Below are positions 9,433 through 19,825 of a DNA stretch of 64,000 nt, piece by piece (position 1 is the first letter of the stretch; every line of letters starts with the position of its first letter). Source of the stretch: Tritrichomonas musculus (taxonomy: Eukaryota; Parabasalia; Tritrichomonadida; Tritrichomonadidae); assembly GCA_039105265.1 (NCBI GenBank), contig JAPFFF010000003.1, positions 7,750,001-7,814,000 of the forward strand, in the 5' to 3' direction. Made by a program: the position numbers and the translations under genes. Under the pieces are notes generated by a model. The model ran no database searches, was not told where the DNA came from, and saw nothing but the letters and a program-made list of their open reading frames with translations.

Positions 9433-12381
9433 TCATTCATAGAGATTGTAGGCTTCTTTTCCTTTTTTTTTATGATTGCCTTCATTAACTGCATTACCTA
9501 AGTTTTCATTTTCATTGTCATTTTCTTTGATTTTACTCTTCTTTTCATTTAAATTAACAAAATGAACTTTTTTTTGTGAATAAAACTCTAATTTTGATTC
9601 CCTAATACATTGAACATCTGGTATTTCAATGTTGATATCAGGACGTTTTCCTTTTATTGCCACTTCATCGATGAGAATCTTTAAACTTTTAATATCGTCA
9701 AATGGAACTTTTAATGTCATTATTTCATAAACAATTAGAGCAAATGCATAAACGTCACTTAATTCAGAATATTCATTTGTTTGAAACAATTCCGGAGAAA
9801 AATATATTGGATTACCTTTCATTTCGGCCATTGATTGAAAAGTCATACTTTTAATTGTATGATGCCTGATTGTCATTCCAAAATTGCCGATTTTTGGAAA
9901 CAAGAATTCATCAAGGAAGATGCTATATGAAGTTAAATTACGATGAAGAACATCTTTTGAATGCAGATATGACATTCCTAAAGCAATTCCATAAATAATT
10001 ATCAGTTTTGTAGTATCATTCCACTCTGGAACTTTTTCTCCATTTCTTATTTTTTCTAGTAGTTGAGATAATGATCGATTTGGTGGAAGTTCACTGATAA
10101 TAACTGGTCTTTCGCGATTCTTAAAATCAGTTGGACTGAATCCAATAAATTTCAAAAAAGATGGATGATTTAAATTTGAAATGATATTAGCTTCATTTGA
10201 TAAATCGGAGAGTTCATTTCTGGACAAATTACTAATGTTTACGGTTGAAACTTTGGCAGCATAAACATTTCCTGTTTTTTTACCTCTTACTTCATATATC
10301 TTTGAGTTATCTCCTATATTTAGAAATTTTAATCTTTGAAAATTGGATAGTTTAATAAACAATAACTCTGAATCTGACTCTTCATTTTCATTATCTTTTT
10401 TATTGGATGAAAGTTCTTTTTTGATTGAAATTTGTTTGCAACTTTTTTGGTTCAAAACTTTCTTATTGATATAATCAACGTATTTTATGAATTCATCTTC
10501 GTTTACAGTATCTAAAATGAAATCATTATTTGTAGTAAGCAACTGAATTATTTGTTTGAATGTAGGTCTTTTCTCAGGCTTTTTTTGCCAGCATTTATTT
10601 ATTAAATTTCGATAACATTCTGGAACCAAGTTATCAATTGGTGGACGATATCCTCGTGGAACTTGAAATATAATCTGAAATTGTGTAAAACCTTCTAAAG
10701 GTTTTTTAGTTGTCATTATTTCATAAACAACCATTCCAAATGCATAAACATCACTAGCTTTCATATATTTTTCATTAACCAAAATTTCTGGTGAAAGATA
10801 AGGAAATGTTCCTTTAATGTAGGCAATTCCATTTATTAAATCAGTTATTTTTTTGGATAAACCAAAATCACCTATTTTTGGAAATAAAAATTCATCAAGA
10901 TAAATGTTGTCTGGTTTCAAATCACGATGCAAAATGTTTCTTGAATGTAAGTAAGCCATTCCAGCTGCTATTCCATAAATATTAATAAGCTTTTTGGTAT
11001 CATTCCAGTCTGGGCTTGCCAAACCATTTCTTTCATTATCTAAAATATCATTTAATGAACCATTTAAAATAAATTCTGTCACAATTGTTGGCTTGGGTTC
11101 ATCTTTGAGATTTCTAGAACTATAACCAATGAATTTTAAAATATTTGGATAATTCAATTTTGAAATTATATTGATTTCTCTTGACAGGTTAATCAGCATG
11201 TTGTCTTCATATGATTCTAATTCATATTTTAATATTTTCGCTGCATATATCTTTTTGGTATTCTTTTCTCTAATCTTATATACTGATCCAAAAGCTCCTT
11301 CTCCAACTTTAATTATTTTTTCATACAAAGATAAATTAATTTCTTTTATATTTTCATCAATTGTAAGTTGCTTTGGTTCAGTATTTTTTTGGAAATTAAT
11401 GTGAACTTTTTTGAAATCTTTAAATTTATATGGAATTAATGATTCACTTATGTAGTCACAATAATCTTCGAATTCAACTTTATCAACTGTGTCTAATATG
11501 AATCTTTCATCTGTTTTTAAGAGATTTACAATTTCATCAAAAGTTGGCCTTTTCTTTGGATCGTCTGCCCAGCATCTTTCAATAAGTTCTCTGTAACAAT
11601 CATCAATTGATGAATCAATATGAGGTCTTTTTCCATTCAGTACATCAGCTAGACCACTGTATAATCCTTGCATATTTTGAAAAGGATTGGCTAATGTTAA
11701 CATTTCATAAATAATCAATGCAAAAGAATAAACATCGCATGCTTTTGTAAATTCTTCTCCTTCGATTAATTCAGGAGCCACATAAAGAGGAGTTCCAACA
11801 CTTAATTGGGAAAAAATTTGATATGACGGTTTTTCTGACGATGAAACATCGGTCACTTCACGTGCATTTGAAAAATCACCAATTTTTGGAAACAAATGTT
11901 GATCAAGAAAAATAGAATTTGGCTTGAAATCATATAAAATAATGTCTTTTGAATGAATGTAAGCCATTGCCGATGCAATACCAAAGATATTTATCAGCTT
12001 TTTAGTATTATCCCATTCAGATGGAGCAAAACCTTTTTTTTCTAGATTAATAAGGTCATTTATCGTATAATTTTTGTATGATTCAGTAATAATTACTGGA
12101 TAGGGCTCACCATTAAAGTTTTGTAAGCTGTAGCCGATAAAATTAACGATAGAGGGTGAATTAAGATTAGATAAAAGATTAACATTTCTTGAAAATTCTT
12201 CGATTTCAGATTCACTTAGCTCTGGTATGCTGCTAACGAGAACTTTAGCTGTATATTTTCGACCTAAATTATTATCTTTAATTCGATAGTTTACAAAATT
12301 GTATCTTCGATCAATTTTCTTTTCTACACGAAATTGCTTGATGTCAATAGGCTTGATATCTATTTTGAAATTAGAATTCAT
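9433..12381 (-). CDS. Protein with three tandem TKL-type kinase domains (pseudo-active-pseudo), 982 aa
   Basis: ATG at 12381. Domain 1 (about 17-300) keeps the TAKVL lysine, DVYSF and the C-lobe, but its catalytic loop reads LYDFKPNS (149-156), DFG is DFS (169-171) and the Gly loop is missing. Domain 2 (about 353-630) is canonical: VGEGAFGSVY 359-368, AAKIL lysine 382, HRDLKPDN 485-492, DFG 505-507, SPE. Domain 3 (about 680-915) has AAKV lysine 710, HRNLTSYS 813-820 (Asp to Asn), NFG 833-835, SPE, and lacks the end of the C-lobe. Only domain 2 should be catalytic; the flanking pseudokinases could regulate it. The three domains resemble each other, suggesting internal duplication. The tail is Lys/Asn/Glu-rich. 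Near 9462-9480 a run of A in the coding strand could shift the frame into another 40-residue tail ending near 9345. Confidence 0.9.
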   Translation of the reverse strand: MNSNFKIDIKPIDIKQFRVEKKIDRRYNFVNYRIKDNNLGRKYTAKVLVSSIPELSESEIEEFSRNVNLLSNLNSPSIVNFIGYSLQNFNGEPYPVIITESYKNYTINDLINLEKKGFAPSEWDNTKKLINIFGIASAMAYIHSKDIILYDFKPNSIFLDQHLFPKIGDFSNAREVTDVSSSEKPSYQIFSQLSVGTPLYVAPELIEGEEFTKACDVYSFALIIYEMLTLANPFQNMQGLYSGLADVLNGKRPHIDSSIDDCYRELIERCWADDPKKRPTFDEIVNLLKTDERFILDTVDKVEFEDYCDYISESLIPYKFKDFKKVHINFQKNTEPKQLTIDENIKEINLSLYEKIIKVGEGAFGSVYKIREKNTKKIYAAKILKYELESYEDNMLINLSREINIISKLNYPNILKFIGYSSRNLKDEPKPTIVTEFILNGSLNDILDNERNGLASPDWNDTKKLINIYGIAAGMAYLHSRNILHRDLKPDNIYLDEFLFPKIGDFGLSKKITDLINGIAYIKGTFPYLSPEILVNEKYMKASDVYAFGMVVYEIMTTKKPLEGFTQFQIIFQVPRGYRPPIDNLVPECYRNLINKCWQKKPEKRPTFKQIIQLLTTNNDFILDTVNEDEFIKYVDYINKKVLNQKSCKQISIKKELSSNKKDNENEESDSELLFIKLSNFQRLKFLNIGDNSKIYEVRGKKTGNVYAAKVSTVNISNLSRNELSDLSNEANIISNLNHPSFLKFIGFSPTDFKNRERPVIISELPPNRSLSQLLEKIRNGEKVPEWNDTTKLIIIYGIALGMSYLHSKDVLHRNLTSYSIFLDEFLFPKIGNFGMTIRHHTIKSMTFQSMAEMKGNPIYFSPELFQTNEYSELSDVYAFALIVYEIMTLKVPFDDIKSLKILIDEVAIKGKRPDINIEIPDVQCIRESKLEFYSQKKVHFVNLNEKKSKIKENDNENENLGNAVNEGNHKKKGKEAYNLYE

Positions 12382-12890
12382 TTAGTCTTTTACGAAGAAT
12401 TCAATATTTTTATATTTCGAATCAAATATCCTCTCAAATTTCATTGACCATAACTTTTTTTTCTCAGTTTAAGATTTTAATTGTTTTATTAAATATATTG
12501 TATTAAAAATTAATTTTCAACATCATAAAGCAATTAATAACATATTTAATAAATTCTTTGCTAAAAATAATAATATATATATATATCAATTTAAATTTAA
12601 ATTACTATTTGTCATCAGGTTTGCTTTAAGAAGAAAATAACATTAACTAAAAATCAATATAAAAATTATCTCTAAATTTAAAACCATTATGATTGAAGAT
12701 AATCAATATAATAATTTTGGAAATAAGAAATAAAGCTCATATTTACCAATGACGGAAAAAATAGTTTTTAAACCCATTTCCAAAATCTACAAATTTATTC
12801 GAATACAAAAAATTTAATATAATATGAAAAATATTATTTGAGTAGATATTGAAAAAGAGATATTGTTTCATGTATTTAATTTGGAAGCAA
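12382..12890. other. AT-rich spacer
   Basis: This is intergenic sequence upstream of the triple-kinase gene and downstream of the LRR relic. It contains an AT dinucleotide run near 12573-12585. I see no gene or RNA feature. Confidence 0.5.
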
Positions 12891-13770
12891 TCATACTTTT
12901 ATTACTTTTGTTACAGATGGAAAGGCATCTTTTTCGAGTTTAGTTCCTTTAGAAATAGTGGCATTTGTCAATGATGAGCAACTATAAAAAGCGCTACCTT
13001 TAATTAATGATACAGAAGAAGGGATTGTTATTTGTGGGAGCGAATAACATTCACAGAATGCATATTTGACAAGCGAAGTCACAGATGAAGGGATTTCAAA
13101 TGTAACTTTAATCAGAGATTCGCATCTTCTGAAAGCGTTTTCACCGATAACTTCCACTGAAGAAGGAATTGTTATTTGTTCAAGTGATTCACATTTTTCG
13201 AATGCACTTTCATCGATAGAAACAAGAGAAGAAGATAATTTCACACTCTTCAATGATGTACAATTACAGAATGCGTTATGTTCAATCTTTTTTACCGAAG
13301 AAGGAAGAATTAAATGTGTCAGTAAAGAACAGCCTTTCAAAGCACACTCGCCAATGAAAGTGACTGAAGAAGGAATCTCCAAAAGCCTTAAAGACTGACA
13401 GCCACACAATGAATATTCTTCAATTGAAGGAACAGAAGGAGGAATTGTTACTTCTTTCAACGATGAACAACCACAAAACATCCATTCTTTAAATGACTCG
13501 AGTGTAGATGGAACAGTTACATACTCCAACGATGTGCAATCATAAAAAGCGCCTTCAGAAATTGTTGTAACAGATGATCGTAATGCTACATGAGTAAGTG
13601 ACGTGCAATTTTCAAAAGCATGACGATCGATATCAGTAATCGTGGATGGAATTGCTATTTTCTTTAGCTTATCATTTTTATGAAAATAATGCCAACCAAT
13701 TGTTTGCGAATCATACAAAATATAAAAAATGATTTCTGTTTTATTTTCGTTTGCTGCTTTATTTAAGGCT
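12891..13770 (-). pseudogene. BspA-like LRR gene lacking a start codon, with ankyrin-like leader
   Basis: The frame carries ten TpLRR repeats (SVTTISEGAFYDCTSLEYVT and similar) ending in VTKVIKV at a TGA. No in-frame ATG precedes the repeats. The frame extends upstream to about 13770 through EALNKAANENKTEIIFYIL, which resembles the first helices of an ankyrin repeat. The gene on the same strand just upstream (13948-15075) is a DUF3447 ankyrin protein, so the leader may be its broken-off continuation joined to an LRR array. A spliced 5' exon is an alternative (ACTAAT then TATATAG at the edge), but it does not match the known trichomonad intron consensus. The repeat array itself is clean, so loss of the 5' end looks recent. 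Confidence 0.65.
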
Positions 13771-13947
13771 TCTATATAAATAAAAAAATTAGTTTAAATT
13801 TCATAAAAAAAATCAGATGTTTGTAATATCATTTCAATATTTGTAAATAGAAATTTTATAAATGATTTTTTATGTGTTAAATGCAATGAACGCAAATTTA
13901 ATAGAAACTGAATTTAAAATATTTTATTCTTCAAAATTTTATTAAAA

Positions 13948-15075
13948 TTATTGTTGAATTACAAATGATATCATTTCAGGCTCTTTCATTTTAATGAATT
14001 CATTGACAAGTTTTATGTAATTGTTGCAAAACAAATAGAAAAATTCATCGCTACTCTCAATTTTTGTAGGAAAGTAAGCGTAATTGTGATATTTGAAAAC
14101 AGTTGAAATAATTTCTTCTCTTTTTCTCGCTTCGTCGTTCAAATCATAGAAATTTTCAATGTATGCAGCTATGTCATTGTGATGACATTTTATGCATTCA
14201 AGATAGCATTCTAAATAGTCGTTATTTGGCTTTTCAACATTATTTGATTCAAGTGTATGAATCAAGTCAGCATTTTGGGAATGAATTGCATACAACCATA
14301 ATGAAGGTGTCAATTTAACGTCATTTCTCATTAAGTATTGAAAAATTTGAATTGAACCGTAAAATGCTGAATATTCAATCAAAGTTGGCTTATTTTCTAT
14401 CAAAAATGAATTGGTCTCAAATATTGACGGTTTGATATCTATTGTTAACTTGGTGTTTGTTTGATTGACATTTGAAATGAATTCAACGACTGAATCTTCT
14501 CTGATTAACGTACAAATGTAAGACTCATTTTCACAACTTTTTCTTTTTGCTTCAAAATTATCGAAGACGTTTGGATCATATAATAATAGTTCATCTTCAA
14601 TATCTTTGACATTTTCTGAACCAAGCAACTTTTTGATTTCTGGATAGAAAAAGTGACAAAACCGATTTCCATTCAATTCAAATTTGTTTCGTATTTTTTC
14701 AAAGATTTCTTTTGTAAATTCAATCATGCCACTTTCAATAAGAAATTGAAGGATTAGTTTGCTATTTTGAAAAATTTCAAAGAGCTTTTCATTCGAAAAA
14801 AATAGTTTAATTTCATTTTGTAATGTTTTTAAAATTTCTTTGATTTTTTGCATAAAATTTTGTGTACGATGATGGTTATCCGCAATATTCTTTGTAATTT
14901 CAAGTATTTCTTTAATTTCTTGACGATTTACTTTTTTAGGATCTTTGAATAATTTATTTTTAACAAAACTGAAATTGTTGTCGTCATCAGTTTGATCAAT
15001 GTATTCTAAGAGAAAATTATATGCATTTTTCTTTTCTTCAATGTATTTTTCAATTACTTGTTGATGGTCACTCAT
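13948..15075 (-). CDS. DUF3447-type ankyrin protein (375 aa)
   Basis: ATG at 15075 (MSDHQQVIEKYIEEKKNAY). The N-terminal half has the helical layout typical of trichomonad DUF3447 proteins: FLIESGMIEFTKEIFEKI, then FCHFFYPEIKKLLG and a short acidic linker ILIREDS-like (TLIREDSVVEFI). The C-terminal half has degenerate ankyrin helices (LIEYSAFYGSIQIFQYLMRNDV; SLWLYAIHSQNADLIHTLESNN). Longer relatives continue into a run of canonical ankyrin repeats. This copy stops early, and an ankyrin-like fragment follows 180 bp downstream in the LRR relic. It probably acts as a cytosolic protein-binding scaffold. The family call rests on layout and motif memory. Confidence 0.8.
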   Translation of the reverse strand: MSDHQQVIEKYIEEKKNAYNFLLEYIDQTDDDNNFSFVKNKLFKDPKKVNRQEIKEILEITKNIADNHHRTQNFMQKIKEILKTLQNEIKLFFSNEKLFEIFQNSKLILQFLIESGMIEFTKEIFEKIRNKFELNGNRFCHFFYPEIKKLLGSENVKDIEDELLLYDPNVFDNFEAKRKSCENESYICTLIREDSVVEFISNVNQTNTKLTIDIKPSIFETNSFLIENKPTLIEYSAFYGSIQIFQYLMRNDVKLTPSLWLYAIHSQNADLIHTLESNNVEKPNNDYLECYLECIKCHHNDIAAYIENFYDLNDEARKREEIISTVFKYHNYAYFPTKIESSDEFFYLFCNNYIKLVNEFIKMKEPEMISFVIQQ

Positions 15076-15724
15076 CTTTAGAAAATTATTTTATCTTTTC
15101 AAATTCTATGAGTTCTATGAAAAATATTTTATTTCAATAAACATATGTTAATTTTTTATGAGTATAATCTGATTTCCTTAAAACAAATATTACAAATATA
15201 TCCAAGGAATATCATTTTTAAATACATGCATTTATGATTTTAAATATTCTGATTTTCAATAATTTGAAAAATTTGAGTATTGTTTATATTATAACAATTT
15301 CTTCATCAAGCGTGATTATTTGATTATTAATTAAAAATAAAAGCATTAATTTATTATTTCTTGAAAGTCTGAGCAGTTCCATTTTTGATATTTGTTTTTG
15401 GATATCTTTTTTAATATAAATTAAGATTTGTTGAATTTTGTCAATAATTTTCATGCCTTACTTTGGCATCTTGTAACACTTGCTGTCCTTTCTTTTTCAT
15501 TGATCAAATACTCGATTAAAAAAGAGTAAAATAATGAAATATTTAATAAATAATCATACAAATTATTTTCATGAAAATGTTAAAATTAAAAATAATTGAA
15601 TTTAAGAGGTTTTGGAAAAATAAGATATTTTTATTGTTGAATTCATTTTTTATTGTTTAAATAATCAAAAAAAGTATTGATCAATAAATATTTATAGATT
15701 AATATATTATCAATTCAATGATTT
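15076..15724. other. AT-rich spacer
   Basis: I see no gene between the DUF3447 gene and the ankyrin relic. Short protein-like strings near 15360-15500 are too brief to assign. Confidence 0.4.
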
Positions 15725-15995
15725 ACCTCGGCAGATATCTTTGATAGAAGGTCAACAATTTCTTGATGATTTCTTTCTCTTGCATGGTCAATAGCAGATT
15801 TATTGATATTTTTGTTCAGAAATTCTATAAAGCATTCAAATTTTCAATATCATTAAAAAGTTTTATTTGAATTCTATGAATGTTTTTGTTCTAAAATGTC
15901 TTTTCTGCTAATACAAATGTCTTTTTGTCTTATAAATAGTTCAACAATTTCTTTATGACCTTGATATGCGGCCCAGATCAAAGCTGTCAAATAAA
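15725..15995 (-). pseudogene. Ankyrin-repeat relic
   Basis: The minus strand carries one clean ankyrin repeat (TALIWAAYQGHKEIVELFIR, ending near 15985). After frame breaks it carries a second partial one (NKSAIDHARERNHQEIVDLL, about 15735-15830). No start, and the pieces lie in different frames. It is the remnant of a DUF3447/ankyrin gene of the type intact at 13948-15075. Confidence 0.7.
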
Positions 15996-16189
15996 ATTTT
16001 TGAGTTACTTCTATAAATTAAATCAATTCTCAACTATTATGAAAATGTTAGATTTAAAATTGTATGAGTATTTTGGATATAAAATATGCATCAATTGTGC
16101 AAATAGTAAAGTTTTTATGAAAGCTTTTTGCAGTCAACACTGAAAATTTGAATGATTTTCAATCATCACACTTATAATCAATATTTATA

Positions 16190-18044
16190 GTTGAAATGAT
16201 GGATACTTTTTCTCGCAGCCGAATCGAAATTGCTTCAAATGTAATGAAAGTTGTTTCAAATGCACTGGGCCAAACAAATATGATTGTTTATCTTGTTCAA
16301 ATGGATATTTCATAGCCCAGTTAATCACTAGTGATGATGTTGAAATGCATATGTGTGTTAGATGTGAGAAAGGATGTTCTGAATGTTCTTCATATTTAGA
16401 ATGTATAACATGCAAAGAATGTTATAGGCTAGTTGGTAACAATGATTGCGAACAATGTGAAGAAGGATGTAATAAATGTGATTCTAATTCAAAAAAATGC
16501 ACATAATGTTCAACAAATGGTTTTTATGTGTCAGAAACATACACTGAAAATGAACAGATCTTTTTACACTGCTCCGAATGTCCAATGAATTGTTAATCAT
16601 GCGCTCTTAATGATGGAGATATGATGTGTATATCGTGTTTTGATGGATATTATATAGATCCACTATCAAATAAATGCAAAAATGTAGTTCATCATGTGCT
16701 ACATTCTCATCATTTTCTATTTGTCTTTCTTGCATTCAAGGATACCTTCTAGAAGGAAATATGTGCGAAAAACAGTGCTATGATAACTGTTTAACATGCA
16801 AAGAAACATTCAATCATTGTGATTCATGTCGTGGTCATTACATACTAAATGGAACATCGTGCATTTTGTGCTCAGAAGGTTGCCAAATGTGTGAAATAAA
16901 CGACAATAAAACAATTTGTCTCCGCTGTCTTGATGGCTAATACAAAGATGGCAATAATTGTATTAAATGTCCATTTCCATGCTCAACATGTTTCAACTGT
17001 AATACATATTATTGATGTTATTCATGCGAAAATTGATATTACAAGAGTCAAATATATTCATATCCTGTTCCTTATGGAGGCAGATGCAGAAAATGCAGCG
17101 ATAAAGTTGAATATTGTGTAGAATGTTTTTCTGAATGTGATAATGATGATATAAATAGCATTCGTGATTGTCAAATCTTTAATTGAACAAAATGCGATGA
17201 AGGATATTCTGTTTCAGATGATTTTCAAACATGCGAAAAAATTGATTGTGTCGAAAATTGCTTGTTGTGTAATGAACAAAATTGTACAGTTTGCGATGAT
17301 GGATATACAATAACTTGGGATTTTGATATAAAAAAGTTCATATGTGTTGAATTCGTTTTGAATACTGAAAGTGAATCAAGTGAAAGTTCAATTGAACAAG
17401 AAATTGACAGCAGTAATCAAGATAAATACTCAAGTGAAACAAAAAGTGAAGAATCAAGTGAAACACAAAGTGAAGAATCAAGTGAAACGCAAAGTGAAGA
17501 ATCAAGTGAAACACAAAGTGAAGAATCAAGTGAAACGCAAAGTGAAGAATCAAGTGAAACGCAAAGTGAAGAATCAAGTGAAACACAAAGTGAAGAATCA
17601 AATGAATCACAAAGTGAAGAATCAAGAATTACGTGAAACTGAAGCATCAAATGAAATCGATGAATCAAGGGAAGTTTCTTTTGAAACAGAAAATGGAGCA
17701 AACGAATGAAAATCTAACACATCACCACTCAAGTACAATGTTTCTTTTCCATTTTCAACCACCAATTCAAACAAATTTGATTCAATTTTGCAGCCAACAA
17801 AGGAGCCAATAAAGATAATTTCAAAAGGAGCCCTGATTGGCATTATTTGTGGAGTGATTGTTCTTGTTGCTGCTGTTGCAACAGCTGCTGTTTTCATTGT
17901 GAGAAGGCGCAAGAGGCAAAACTCGAAAATGAAAGTTCGCAAGAAACCAAAAATTCAAAAGTTTTGTCCCTAGGACAACTTTATGTATCATCAAAAACCA
18001 AAAATCAAGATAGTGATGAAATTGATATGGATTTTTGGTTATAA
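16190..18044 (+). pseudogene. Cysteine-rich (growth-factor-receptor/furin-like) type I membrane protein relic
   Basis: One main frame from about 16196 carries regularly spaced Cys pairs (CFKCNESCFKC, CLTCKETFNHCDSC, CEINDNKTICLRC), the pattern of trichomonad furin/GF-receptor-like surface proteins. It then has a Ser/Glu repeat stalk (17440-17620), a transmembrane segment (about 17837-17905, IIGIICGV-like) with a basic stop-transfer RRRKR, and a short cytosolic tail ending EIDMDFWL in a neighbouring frame. At least six stops interrupt the Cys-rich part (near 16504, 16594, 16938, 17011, 17035, 17186). Frame shifts occur near 16678, at the stalk end and in the tail. No signal peptide or ATG is visible. 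The Cys spacing survives despite the stops, so inactivation was by point changes and is not ancient. Confidence 0.85.
17440..17620 (+). repeat. 24-bp tandem repeat encoding Ser/Glu-rich stalk
   Basis: About seven to eight copies of the unit AAGTGAAACACAAAGTGAAG plus AATC occur, differing mainly at A/G in ACAC versus ACGC. Each encodes SSETQSEE in the frame of the receptor-like relic. Such stalks hold an ectodomain away from the membrane. Near-identity of copies indicates recent slippage or unequal exchange. Confidence 0.9.
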
Positions 18045-18334
18045 TTTGCTTCTCTTTGTCAGAATGTAATAAATTTTAATAAGTTACATTATTTTTTCCT
18101 TAAAAAAATAAAACTTTATGATCGTATAAAGTAATTTATTTTGAGTACTTTTTTTTCCTCTCCAAATTTTGATATTTAATATTTTAATTCATAACAAGAA
18201 ACGGTACTTTTGGTACTGCGTTCAAAAAGAGTCTTGTATACATTTTTTTCTTTTGGAAAAAAGACAAAATCCATATATTTATTAATATCCTTTTTTTCCG
18301 AATGATATTTTAAATTATATTTTGGATATTAAAT

Positions 18335-18505
18335 ACATTGATCTAAACTACCATTATGGAGGAGAAACTCTTCTTACACATGCATGCCAAAAAAAAAAAA
18401 AAATTAAGCTTTGTTCAAAAAATTCAAAAATTTGATGATATAAATGTTAATTCACGAGAAACAAAAAGTGGAGATTTACTACTCATTATTGCAGTTAAAA
18501 ACAAT
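18335..18505 (+). pseudogene. Ankyrin-repeat fragment
   Basis: Protein-like strings DLNYHYGGETLLTHACQKKK and, in another frame after a poly-A run, VQKIQKFDDINVNSRETKSG followed by DLLLIIAVKNN match two consecutive ankyrin repeats of the trichomonad type. The fragment is short, frame-shifted and isolated, so it is a relic. Confidence 0.5.
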
Positions 18506-18787
18506 ATTTAATGGATATACATCAACTACTTTATTTAAATTTAACAAATATTTGTGCATTATAATAAAAAATAGGAATTTTATTAAAATTTAAAAAAATA
18601 TTAAATATTTAAAGATAAATTAGTGTTTGTTTTTTGTATTAAACATTTTAAAAACGAAATACAAAGAAAATGATATAAAATCGATAATTGAAAGAGTTAA
18701 ATTTATTTACCAACTTTTTCTTTCAATTATTAAATAAGATAATAGAAAAATATAAAAAAAAATTCAATAATTTTTATTTTTATATTC

Positions 18788-19702
18788 ATGTCAAAGATTA
18801 CTCCTATACAAAGCGACCCAACGCAAAGATTTCAGAAATTCAACGAATATACGTATGTCAGAACCAGTGTAATATCATTTAAAGGATATGATACTTTAAC
18901 TGGCCTTGAAGTTACATGGCATGAACTCGATATCCACACTCTTACTATTGAACAGAAGTCGAAACTTTTAGATTTTGGCGATACTTTAATTAATCTTAAA
19001 TTTGATTCGATTCTTTCATTTCTCCACTTTTGGATTGATAATGAAAAACAGATATTCTATTTTATTACCGAATCTATGAGCACCACTTCCATATACAACC
19101 AAGTAGTTATTGGTAGTACAGCCATATCGGAGCGAGTGATAGCCAAATGGTTTCATTCAGCCTTATTAGCGATTGATTTTTTACATTCATGTGCCACCCC
19201 AGTTGTTCATTTAAATTTAAACCTTAACGGTATCTTTGTCAAGCCATCCACAGGTCATGTCAAAATAGTTCCACCTTTAATTGATCCTTTTTATCTTTTT
19301 CAAGGCAACAATTCAATAAAATTACGTCTTTCAACCCCCCCTGAATTATTAAACCATGAAATTGACCCATCGTGCGATATTTGGTCTTTCGGAATTGCCC
19401 TTTTGCATGCAGCTACTTTAGTGGAGCCTTACTCAGAATGTAAGTCACCAAACGAACTCATTCAAAAATTACAAAATTACGTGATGCCGGATTGCTTAAA
19501 TAAAGTCGAGTCTGCGCAGCTGAAAGACTTGATTTTGAAATGTTTAAAGCCGGTGGATCAGAGAGCTACTGCAAGAGACTTGTTGGGGCACCCCTTCTTC
19601 AAAAGAGAGTTTGAGCCTATTCCTGAACTGGCTCAGCAAAATGATGACGTATTTGAAGTTATTTTTTCAGGGAAATCTTCTCATTCTGAAATCCCTTTAT
19701 AG
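18788..19702 (+). CDS. NRBP/WNK-like pseudokinase (304 aa)
   Basis: ATG at 18788. The fold follows the WNK/NRBP group: LEVTWHELDI where VAWCEL or VVWNEV stands in relatives, FHSALLAIDFLHSCATPVVH, then GHVKI, SCDIWSFGIALLHAATLVEPYSEC and a terminal RATARDLLGHPFF. The catalytic loop is HLNLNLNG (no HRD), DFG is absent (VPPLID), and the beta-3 Lys is missing. The protein should therefore be catalytically dead, as is NRBP1, which works as an adaptor. It has no extra domains apart from a 15-residue N-terminal lead and a short tail. The gene is followed by a long poly-T tract and then, 124 bp on, by the BTB-F5/8C gene on the same strand. Family by motif likeness; a divergent WNK pseudokinase is the alternative. 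Confidence 0.85.
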   Translation: MSKITPIQSDPTQRFQKFNEYTYVRTSVISFKGYDTLTGLEVTWHELDIHTLTIEQKSKLLDFGDTLINLKFDSILSFLHFWIDNEKQIFYFITESMSTTSIYNQVVIGSTAISERVIAKWFHSALLAIDFLHSCATPVVHLNLNLNGIFVKPSTGHVKIVPPLIDPFYLFQGNNSIKLRLSTPPELLNHEIDPSCDIWSFGIALLHAATLVEPYSECKSPNELIQKLQNYVMPDCLNKVESAQLKDLILKCLKPVDQRATARDLLGHPFFKREFEPIPELAQQNDDVFEVIFSGKSSHSEIPL

Positions 19703-19727
19703 TAATAAATAAATTATTTATTTTTAT

Positions 19728-19760
<33 letters not shown>

Positions 19761-19825
19761 ATGGAGTTTGTCAGATTTTTTGTGTAATCGAGTTTTTTAT
19801 ATCACATTTCATATTTTATTTAGAA

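Noticed and set aside
13700-13830. Possible intron before the LRR frame (ACTAAT ... TATATAG)
   Set aside because: The trichomonad consensus ACTAACACACAG and a GTATGT donor are not present, so splicing is not supported by the sequence.
17338-17709. Several frames on both strands over the SSETQSEE repeat
   Set aside because: The 24-bp unit keeps four other frames open; only the frame continuing the Cys-rich protein is meaningful.
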